This document shows, in pieces, positions 54,601 to 64,000 of a DNA stretch of 64,000 bases; position 1 is the first letter of the stretch, and the number at the start of each line of letters is the position of its first letter. This DNA comes from Liriodendron chinense (taxonomy: Eukaryota > Streptophyta > Magnoliopsida > Magnoliales > Magnoliaceae), in NCBI GenBank assembly GCA_003013855.2, contig ML058433.1, positions 10,167,966 to 10,231,965 on the forward strand, given 5' to 3'. The translations under genes were made by a program, and so were the position numbers. The notes beneath the pieces were generated by a model that ran no database searches, was not told the DNA's origin, and saw nothing but the letters and a program-made list of their open reading frames with translations.

Positions 54601-57600
54601 AGGTTCGGGATCGGGTTTTGGGTTAGGTTTTCGTGTTTGGGTACAAGTTTAGGTTAGGTGAATGGATTTAGGAATAGGTGTGGGTTTAGTTTAAGTTATT
54701 TGAGTTTAGGATTAGGTTTAGGCATAGGTTGAGATTTTCGAGTTCGGCATTGGGTTTTTGGTTAGGTTTTCGTGTTTGGGTCTAGGTTTAGGTTAGGTGA
54801 ATGGATTTAGGAATAGGTGTAGGCTTAGTTTAGATGATTTGAGTTGAGGATTAGGTTTAGGCATCGGTTGAGATTTTCGGGTTCGGGATCGGGTTTAGGG
54901 TCGCATTTTCGGATTTGGGTCTAACTTTAGGTTAGGTGAATGGATTTATGAATAGGCGTAGGTTTAGTTTAAGTGATTTGAGTTTAAGATTAGGTTTAGG
55001 CATAGGTTGAGATTTTCGGGTTCTGGATTGGATTTCGGGTTAGGTTTTCTTGTTTGGCTCTATGTTTAGGTTAGGTGAAGGGATTTAGGAATAGGTGTAG
55101 GTTTAATTTAGATGATTCGAGTTTAGGATTAGGTTTAGGCATAGGTTGAGATTTTCGAGTTCGGGATCGGGTTTAGGGTCGCATTTTCGTGTTTGGGTCT
55201 AAGTTTAGGTTAGGTGAATGGATTTAGGAATAGGTGTTGGTTTAGTTTAGATGATTTGAGTATAAGATTAGGTTTAGGCATAGGTTGAGATTTTCTAGTT
55301 CGGGATCGGGTTTAGGGTCGCATTTTCGTGTTTGGGTCTAAGTTTAGGTTTGGTGAATGGATTTAGGAATATGTGAAGGATTAGTTTAAGTGATTTTAGT
55401 TTAGGATTAGGTTTAGGCATAGGTTGAGATTTTCGGGTTCAGAATGGGGTTTAGGGTCGCATTTTCAAGTTTGGGTCGCGTTTCGGGTTAGGTTTTCGTG
55501 TTTGGGACTAAGTTTAGGTTAGGTGAATGGATTTAGGAATAGGTGTAGGTTTAGTTTAGGTGATTTGAGTTTAGGATTTGGTTTAGGCATAAGTTGAGAT
55601 TTTCGGGTTCGGGATCGGGTTTAGGGTCGCATTTTCGTGTTTGGGTCTATGTTTAGGTTAGGTGAATTGATTTGTGAATAGGTGTAGGTTTAGTTAACGT
55701 GTTTGAGTTTAGGATTAGGTTTCGGCATAGGTTGGGATTTTCGGGTTCGAGATTGGATTTTGAATTAGGTTTTCGTGTTTGGGTCTAGGTTTAGGTTAGG
55801 TGCATGGATTTAGGAATAGTTGTCGGTTTAGTTTAAGTGATTTGAGTTTAGGATTAGGTTTAGGCATAAGTTGAGATTTTCGGGTTCGGGATCGGGTTTC
55901 AGGTTAGGTTTTCGTGTTTGGGTCTAGGTTTAGGTTAGGTGATTGGAGTTAGGAATAGGTGTAGGTTTAGTTTAGATGATTTAAGTTTAGGATTAGGTTT
56001 AGGCATAGGTTGAGATTTTCGGGTTCAGAATGGGGTTTAGGGTCGCATTTTCAAGTTTGGGTCTAAGTTTAGGTTAGGTGAATGGATTTAGGAATAGGTG
56101 TAGGTTTAATTTAAGTGATTTGAGTTTAGGATTAGGTTTAGGCATAGGTTGAGATTTTCGGGATCGGGTTTCGTGTTAGGTTTTCGTGTTTGGGTCTCAG
56201 TGATTTGAGTTTAGGATTAGGTTTAGGCATAGGTTGAGATTTAAGGTTCGGGATCGCGTTTCGGGTTAGGTTTTCGCGTTTGGGTCGAAGTTTAGGTTAG
56301 GTGAATAGATTTAGGAATAGGTGTAGGTTTAGTTTAGGTGATTTGAAATTAAGATTAGGTTTAGGCATAGGTTGAGATTTTCGGGTTCGGGATCCGGTTT
56401 AGGGTCGCATTTCGTATTTGGGTCTAAGTTTAGGTTAGGTGAATGGATTTAGGAATAGGTGTATGTTTAGTTTAGGTGAATGGATTTAGAAATATGTGAA
56501 GGTTTAGTTTAAGTTATTTGAGTTTAGGATTAGGTTTAGGCATAGGTTGAGATTTTCGGGTTCGGGATCGCGTTTCGGGTTAGGTTTTCGTGTTTGGGTC
56601 TAAGTTTTGGTTAGGTGAATGGATTTAGGATTAGGTGTAGGTTTAGTTTAGGTGACTTGAGATTAGGATTAGGTTTAGGCATAGGTTGAGATTTTCAGGT
56701 TCGGGATGGGGTTTAGGGTCGCATTTCATCTTTGGGTCTAAGTTTAGGTTAGGTGAATGGATTTAGGAATAGGTGTATGTTCAGTTTAAGTGATTTGAGT
56801 TTAGGATTAAGTTTAGGCATAGGTTGAGATTTTCAGGTTCGGGATCGGGTTTTGGGTTAGGTTTTCGTGTTTGGGTACAAGTTTAGGTTAGGTGAATGGA
56901 TTTAGGAATAGGTGTGGGTTTAGTTTAAGTTATTTGAGTTTAGGATTAGGTTTAGGCATAGGTTGAGATTTTCGAGTTCGGCATTGGGTTTTTGGTTAGG
57001 TTTTCGTGTTTGGGTCTAGGTTTAGGTTAGGTGAATGGATTTAGGAATAGGTGTAGGCTTAGTTTAGATGATTTGAGTTGAGGATTAGGTTTAGGCATCG
57101 GTTGAGATTTTCGGGTTCGGGATCGGGTTTAGGGTCGCATTTTCGTATTTGGGTCTAACTTTAGGTTAGGTGAATGGATTTATGAATAGGCGTAGGTTTA
57201 GTTTAAGTGATTTGAGTTTAAGATTAGGTTTAGGCATAGGTTGAGATTTTCGGGTTCTGGATTGGATTTCGGGTTAGGTTTTCTTGTTTGGCTCTATGTT
57301 TAGGTTAGGTGAAGGGATTTAGGAATAGGTGTAGGTTTAATTTAGATGATTCGAGTTTAGGATTAGGTTTAGGCATAGGTTGAGATTTTCGAGTTCGGGA
57401 TCGGGTTTAGGGTCGCATTTTCGTGTTTGGGTCTAAGTTTAGGTTAGGTGAATGGATTTAGGAATATGTGTTGGTTTAGTTTAGATGATTTGAGTATAAG
57501 ATTAGGTTTAGGCATAGGTTGAGATTTTCTAGTTCGGGATCGGGTTTAGCGTCGCATTTTCGTGTTTGGGTCTAAGTTTAGGTTTGGTGAATGGATTTAG

Positions 57601-60600
57601 GAATATGTGAAGGATTAGTTTAAGTGATTTTAGTTTAGGATTAGGTTTAGGCATAGGTTGAGATTTTCGGGTTCAGAATGGGGTTTAGGGTCGCATTTTC
57701 AAGTTTGGGTCGCGTTTCGGGTTAGGTTTTCGTGTTTGGGACTAAGTTTAGGTTAGGTGAATGGATTTAGGAATAGGTGTAGGTTTAGTTTAGGTGATTT
57801 GAGTTTAGGATTTGGTTTAGGCATAAGTTGAGATTTTCGGGTTCGGGATCGGGTTTAGGGTCGCATTTTCGTGTTTGGGTCTATGTTTAGGTTAGGTGAA
57901 TTGATTTGTGAATAGGTGTAGGTTTAGTTAACGTGTTTGAGTTTAGGATTAGGTTTCGGCATAGGTTGGGATTTTCGGGTTCGAGATTGGATTTTGAATT
58001 AGGTTTTCGTGTTTGGGTCTAGGTTTAGGTTAGGTGCATGGATTTAGGAATAGTTGTCGGTTTAGTTTAAGTGATTTGAGTTTAGGATTAGGTTTAGGCA
58101 TAAGTTGAGATTTTCGGGTTCGGGATCGGGTTTCAGGTTAGGTTTTCGTGTTTGGGTCTAGGTTTAGGTTAGGTGATTGGAGTTAGGAATAGGTGTAGGT
58201 TTAGTTTAGATGATTTAAGTTTAGGATTAGGTTTAGGCATAGGTTGAGATTTTCGGGTTCAGAATGGGGTTTAGGGTCGCATTTTCAAGTTTGGGTCTAA
58301 GTTTAGGTTAGGTGAATGGATTTAGGAATAGGTGTAGGTTTAATTTAAGTGATTTGAGTTTAGGATTAGGTTTAGGCATAGGTTGAGATTTTCGGGATCG
58401 GGTTTCGTGTTAGGTTTTCGTGTTTGGGTCTCAGTGATTTGAGTTTAGGATTAGGTTTAGGCATAGGTTGAGATTTAAGGTTCGGGATCACGTTTCGGGT
58501 TAGGTTTTCGCGTTTGGGTCGAAGTTTAGGTTAGGTGAATAGATTTAGGAATAGGTGTAGGTTTAGTTTAGGTGATTTGAAATTAAGATTAGGTTTAGGC
58601 ATAGGTTGAGATTTTCGGGTTCGGGATCCGGTTTAGGGTCGCATTTCGTATTTGGGTCTAAGTTTAGGTTAGGTGAATGGATTTAGGAATAGGTGTATGT
58701 TTAGTTTAGGTGAATGGATTTAGAAATATGTGAAGGTTTAGTTTAAGTTATTTGAGTTTAGGATTAGGTTTAGGCATAGGTTGAGATTTTCGGGTTCGGT
58801 ATCGCGTTTCGGGTTAGGTTTTCGTGTTTGGGTCTAAGTTTTGGTTAGGTGAATGGATTTAGGATTAGGTGTAGGTTTAGTTTAGGTGACTTGAGATTAG
58901 GATTAGGTTTAGGCATAGGTTGAGATTTTCGGGTTCAGAATGGGGTTTAGGGTCGCATTTTCAAGTTTGGGTCTAAGTTTAGGTTAGGTGAATGGATTTA
59001 GGAATAGGTGTATGTTTAGTTTAAGTGATTTGAGTTTGGGATTAGGTTTAGGTATAGGTTGATATTTTCGAGTTCGGGATTGGATTTCGGGTTAGGTTTT
59101 CATGTTTGGGTCTAGGTTTATATTAGGTGAATGGATTTAGGAATAGGTGTAGGTTTAGTTTAAGTGATTTGAGTTTAGGATTAGGTTTAGGCATAGGTTG
59201 AGATTTTCGGGTTCGGGATCGGGTTTCGGGTTAGGTTTACGTGTTTGGGTCTAAGTTTGGGTTAGGTGAATGGAATTAGGAATAGGTGTGTGTTTAGTTT
59301 AAGTTATTTGAGTTTAGGATTAGGTTTAGGCATAGGTTGAGATTTTCGAGTTCGGGATCGGGTTTCTGGATAGGTTTTCGTGTTTGGGTCTAGGTTTAGG
59401 TTAGGTGAATGGATTTAGGAATAGGTGTAGGCTTAGTTTAGATGATTTGAGTTGAGGATTAGGTTTAGGCATCGGTTGAGATTTTCGGGTTCGGGATCGG
59501 GTTTAGGGTCGCATTTTCGTATTTGGGTCTAACTTTAGGTTAGGTGAATGGATTTCTGAATAGGCGTAGGTTTAGTTTAAGTGATTTGAGTTTAAGATTA
59601 GGTTTAGGCATAGGTTGAGATTTTCGGGTTCTGGATTGGATTTCGGGTTAGGTTTTCGTGTTTGGCTCTATGTTTAGGTTAGGTGAAGGGATTTAGGAAT
59701 AGGTGTAGGTTTAATTTAGATGATTTGGGTTTAGTATTAGGTTTAGGCATAGGTTGAGATTTTCGAGTTTGGGATCGGGTTTAGGGTCGCATTTTCATGT
59801 TTGGGTCTAAGTTTAGGTTAGGTGAATGGATTTAGGAATAGGTGTTGGTTTAGTTTAGATGATTTGAGTATAAGATTAGGTTTAGGCATAGGTTGAGATT
59901 TTCTAGTTCGGGATCGGGTTTAGGGTCGCATTTTCGTGTTTGGGTCTAAGTTTTGGTTAGGTGAATGGATTTAGGAATATGTGAAGGTTTAGTTTAAGTG
60001 ATTTTAGTTTAGCATTAGGTTTATGCATAGGTTGAGGTTTTCGTGTTTGGGTCGCGTTTCGGGTTAGGTTTTCGTGTTTGGGACTAAGTTTAGGTTAGGT
60101 GAATGGATTTAGGAATAGGTGTAGGTTTAGTTTAGGTGATTTGAGTTTAGGATTTGGTTTAGGCATAAGTTGAGATTTTCGGGTTCGGGATCGGGTTTAG
60201 GGTCGCATTTTCGTGTTTGGGTCTATGTTTAGGTTAGGTGAATTGATTTGTGAATAGGTGTAGGTTTAGTTAACGTGTTTGAGTTTAGGATTAGGTTTCG
60301 GCATAGGTTGGGATTTTCGGGTTCGAGATTGGATTTTGAATTAGGTTTTCGTGTTTGGGTCTAGGTTTAGGTTAGGTGCATGGATTTAGGAATAGTTGTC
60401 GGTTTAGTTTAAGTGATTTGAGTTTAGGATTAGGTTTAGGCATAAGTTGAGATTTTCGGGTTCGGGATCGGGTTTCAGGTTAGGTTTTCGTGTTTGGGTC
60501 TAGGTTTAGGTTAGGTGATTGGAGTTAGGAATAGGTGTAGGTTTAGTTTAGATGATTTAAGTTTAGGATTAGGTTTAGGCATAGGTTGAGATTTTCGGGT

Positions 60601-63600
60601 TCAGAATGGGGTTTAGGGTCGCATTTTCAAGTTTGGGTCTAAGTTTAGGTTAGGTGAATGGATTTAGGAATAGGTGTAGGTTTAATTTAAGTGATTTGAG
60701 TTTAGGATTAGGTTTAGGCATAGGTTGAGATTTTCGGGATCGGGTTTCGTGTTAGGTTTTCGTGTTTGGGTCTCAGTGATTTGAGTTTAGGATTAGGTTT
60801 AGGCATAGGTTGAGATTTCAGGTTCGGGATCACGTTTCGGGTTAGGTTTTCGCGTTTGGGTCGAAGTTTAGGTTAGGTGAATAGATTTAGGAATAGGTGT
60901 AGGTTTAGTTTAGGTGATTTGAAATTAAGATTAGGTTTAGGCATAGGTTGAGATTTTCGGGTTCGGGATCCGGTTTAGGGTCGCATTTCGTATTTGGGTC
61001 TAAGTTTAGGTTAGGTGAATGGATTTAGGAATAGGTGTATGTTTAGTTTAGGTGAATGGATTTAGAAATATGTGAAGGTTTAGTTTAAGTTATTTGAGTT
61101 TAGGATTAGGTTTAGGCATAGGTTGAGATTTTCGGGTTCGGGATCGCGTTTCGGGTTAGGTTTTCGTGTTTGGGTCTAAGTTTTGGTTAGGTGAATGGAT
61201 TTAGGATTAGGTGTAGGTTTAGTTTAGGTGACTTGAGATTAGGATTAGGTTTAGGCATAGGTTGAGATTTTCAGGTTCGGGATGGGGTTTAGGGTCGCAT
61301 TTTCATCTTTGGGTCTAAGTTTAGGTTAGGTGAATGGATTTAGGAATAGGTGTATGTTTAGTTTAAGTGATTTGAGTTTGGGATTAGGTTTAGGTATAGG
61401 TTGATATTTTCGAGTTCGGGATTGGATTTCGGGTTAGGTTTTCATGTTTGGGTCTAGGTTTATATTAGGTGAATGGATTTAGGAATAGGTGTAGGTTTAG
61501 TTTAAGTGATTTGAGTTTAGGATTAGGTTTAGGCATAGGTTGAGATTTTCGGGTTCGGGATCGGGTTTCGGGTTAGGTTTACGTGTTTGGGTCTAAGTTT
61601 GGGTTAGGTGAATGGAATTAGGAATAGGTGTGTGTTTAGTTTAAGTTATTTGAGTTTAGGATTAGGTTTAGGCATAGGTTGAGATTTTCGAGTTCGGGAT
61701 CGGGTTTCTGGATAGGTTTTCGTGTTTGGGTCTAGGTTTAGGTTAGGTGAATGGATTTAGGAATAGGTGTAGGCTTAGTTTAGATGATTTGAGTTGAGGA
61801 TTAGGTTTAGGCATCGGTTGAGATTTTCGGGTTCGGGATCGGGTTTAGGGTCGCATTTTCGTATTTGGGTCTAACTTTAGGTTAGGTGAATGGATTTATG
61901 AATAGGCGTAGGTTTAGTTTAAGTGATTTGAGTTTAAGATTAGGTTTAGGCATAGGTTGAGATTTTCGGGTTCTGGATTGGATTTCGGGTTAGGTTTTCG
62001 TGTTTGGCTCTATGTTTAGGTTAGGTGAAGGGATTTAGGAATAGGTGTAGGTTTAATTTAGATGATTTGGGTTTAGTATTAAGTTTAGGCATAGGTTGAG
62101 ATTTTCGAGTTTGGGATCGGGTTTAGGGTCGCATTTTCATGTTTGGGTCTAAGTTTAGGTTAGGTGAATGGATTTTGGAATAGGTGTTGGTTTAGTTTAG
62201 ATGATTTGAGTATAAGATTAGGTTTAGGCATAGGTTGAGATTTTCTAGTTCGGGATCGGGTTTAGGGTCGCATTTTCGTGTTTGGGTCTAAGTTTAGGTT
62301 GGGTGAATGGATTTAGGAATATGTGAAGGTTTAGTTTAAGTGATTTTAGTTTAGCATTAGGTTTATGCATAGGTTGAGGTTTTCGTGTTTGGGATCGCGT
62401 TTCGGGTTAGGTTTTCGTGTTTGGGATCTAAGTTTAGGTTAGGTGAATGGATTTAGGAATAGGTGTAGGTTTAGTTTAGGTGATTTGAGTTTAGGATTTG
62501 GTTTAGGCATAAGTTGAGATTTTCGGGTTCGGGATCGGGTTTAGGGTCGCATTTTCGTGTTTGGGTCTATGTTTAGGTTAGGTGAATTGATTTGTGAATA
62601 GGTGTAGGTTTAGTTAACGTGTTTGAGTTTAGGATTAGGTTTCGGCATAGGTTGGGATTTTCGGGTTCGAGATTGGATTTGAATTAGGTTTTCGTGTTTG
62701 GGTCTAGGTTTAGGTTAGGTGCATGGATTTAGGAATAGTTGTCGGTTTAGTTTAAGTGATTTGAGTTTAGGATTAGGTTTAGGCATAAGTTGAGATTTTC
62801 GGGTTCGGGATCGGGTTTCAGGTTAGGTTTTCGTGTTTGGGTCTAGGTTTAGGTTAGGTGATTGGAGTTAGGAATAGGTGTAGGTTTAGTTTAGATGATT
62901 TAAGTTTAGGATTAGGTTTAGGCATAGGTTGAGATTTTCGGGTTCAGAATGGGGTTTAGGGTCGCATTTTCAAGTTTGGGTCTAAGTTTAGGTTAGGTGA
63001 ATGGATTTAGGAATAGGTGTAGGTTTAATTTAAGTGATTTGAGTTTAGGATTAGGTTTAGGCATAGGTTGAGATTTTCGGGATCGGGTTTCGTGTTAGGT
63101 TTTCGTGTTTGGGTCTCAGTGATTTGAGTTTAGGATTAGGTTTAGGCTTAGGTTGAGATTTAAGGTTCGGGATCATGTTTCGGGTTAGGTGTTCGCGTTT
63201 GGGTCGAAGTTTAGGTTAGGTGAATAGATTTAGGAATAGGTGTAGGTTTAGTTTAGGTGATTTGAAATTAAGATTAGGTTTAGGCATAGGTTGAGATTTT
63301 CGGGTTCGGGATCCGGTTTAGGGTCGCATTTCGTATTTGTGTCTAAGTTTAGGTTAGGTGAATGGATTTAGGAATAGGTGTATGTTTAGTTTAGGTGAAT
63401 GGATTTAGAAATATGTGAAGGTTTAGTTTAAGTTATTTGAGTTTAGGATTAGGTTTAGGCATAGGTTGAGATTTTCGGGTTCGGGATCGCGTTTCGGGTT
63501 AGGTTTTCGTGTTTGGGTCTAAGTTTTGGTTAGGTGAATGGATTTAGGATTAGGTGTAGGTTTAGTTTAGGTGACTTGAGATTAGGATTAGGTTTAGGCA

Positions 63601-64000
63601 TAGGTTGAGATTTTCAGGTTCGGGATGGGGTTTAGGGTCGCATTTTCAGTCTTTGGGTCTAAGTTTAGGTTAGGTGAATGGATTTAGGAATAGGTGTATG
63701 TTTAGTTTAAGTGATTTGAGTTTGGGATTAGGTTTAGGTATAGGTTGATATTTTCGAGTTCGGGATTGGATTTCGGGTTAGGTTTTCATGTTTGGGTCTA
63801 GGTTTATATTAGGTGAATGGATTTAGGAATAGGTGTAGGTTTAGTTTAAGTGATTTGAGTTTAGGATTAGGTTTAGGCATAGGTTGAGATTTTCGGGTTC
63901 GGGATCGGGTTTCGGGTTAGGTTTACGTGTTTGGGTCTAAGTTTGGGTTAGGTGAATGGAATTAGGAATAGGTGTGTGTTTAGTTTAAGTTATTTGAGTT
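51692..64000. repeat. Tandem array of 139-bp units, second block with higher-order repeats
   Basis: About 88 units, continuing past the window. From about 52.3 kb it forms higher-order repeats: the rare variant GTAGGCTTAG occurs at 52591, 54819, 57053, 59427 and 61769, spacings 2228, 2234, 2374 and 2342 bp, that is about 16 or 17 units. Other private variants (GTTAACGTGTTTGAG, GGGATTTTCGGGTTCGAG, TGCATGGATTTAGG) recur at matching positions. Copies one period apart look nearly identical, far closer than neighbouring units, the mark of recent block duplication. Confidence 0.95.

Larger units (their letters stand above)
33577..64000 (-). mobile_element. Large CACTA (En/Spm) transposon, right part outside window
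   Basis: Terminal repeat CACTACAAGAAATT at 33577, target TCA just before. Subterminal motif array, a Transposase_24-type gene and a tnp2-type gene all follow on the minus strand, the normal order for the 3' half to 5' half of an En/Spm element. It holds a hAT insertion (39039-44159) and a solo LTR (49730-51691). The tandem array from 45590 starts so close to the tnp2 start that it is probably part of the element, but the other terminus is not in the window, so this extent is inferred. Confidence 0.6.

Noticed and set aside
45590..64000. Possible CRISPR array, telomere or host tandem gene family
   Set aside because: Units are contiguous without unique spacers, TTTAGG words are degenerate and not exact telomere repeats, and no frame is open across units.
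1..64000. tRNA, rRNA, organelle DNA inserts or host protein-coding genes
   Set aside because: I looked for these and saw none. Every open frame with recognisable motifs belongs to a transposable element. A tRNAscan and protein search would be decisive.

Overview
This is a repeat-rich nuclear segment from a flowering plant, made almost entirely of transposable elements nested inside each other, with no ordinary host gene that I can support. Plant signs are Ty3/gypsy elements with plant-type gag-pol and dual RNase H, a CACTA (En/Spm) transposon with tnp2-type transposase and DUF4216/DUF4218 regions, a RICESLEEPER-type hAT transposase, Copia LTRs, and many copies of a GTGGGGCCCACC-type inverted-repeat MITE. 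My guess of a magnoliid-like host rests on a vague memory of that MITE and is weak.

Layout. 1-1790: MITE-like inverted repeats. 1795-2690: T-rich degenerate repeat. 2700-3086: right end of a CACTA element. 3185-14098: a complete young Ty3/gypsy element of the Tat lineage on the minus strand, with two 1036-bp LTRs, ATATG target-site duplications, gag and pol in one frame broken by a single TGA, and an antisense, apparently spliced extra gene on the plus strand (4645-6828). 14104-15193: fragment of an unidentified LTR-like sequence.

From 15194 on, everything appears to be one nest. A plus-strand Copia (15194-17438) is split by a minus-strand Copia relative (17439-22247). That one's right LTR is split by a gypsy element (22248 onward). 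The gypsy 5' LTR carries an inserted non-autonomous LTR element (23109-30297), and its coding region is split at 33577 by a CACTA transposon running past the window end. The CACTA is on the minus strand (TIR at 33577, a six-exon Transposase_24-type gene, then tnp2). Its tnp2 gene is split by a 5.1-kb hAT element (39039-44159, 8-bp duplication), which itself contains MITE copies. From about 27 bp upstream of the inferred tnp2 start codon to the window end lies a tandem array of 139-bp units (45590-64000), interrupted by a solo LTR (49730-51691, perfect GTTTC duplication). From about 52.3 kb the array is organised into higher-order repeats of about 2.23-2.37 kb.

How the parts relate: the only nearly intact coding capacity is the Tat gag-pol. 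The CACTA, hAT, second gypsy and Copia genes all carry stops, frameshifts or deletions. The points most worth a second look are the higher-order satellite next to tnp2, the spliced antisense gene, the non-autonomous LTR family with a long acidic reading frame, and the repeated presence of short palindrome arrays in the regulatory ends of unrelated elements.
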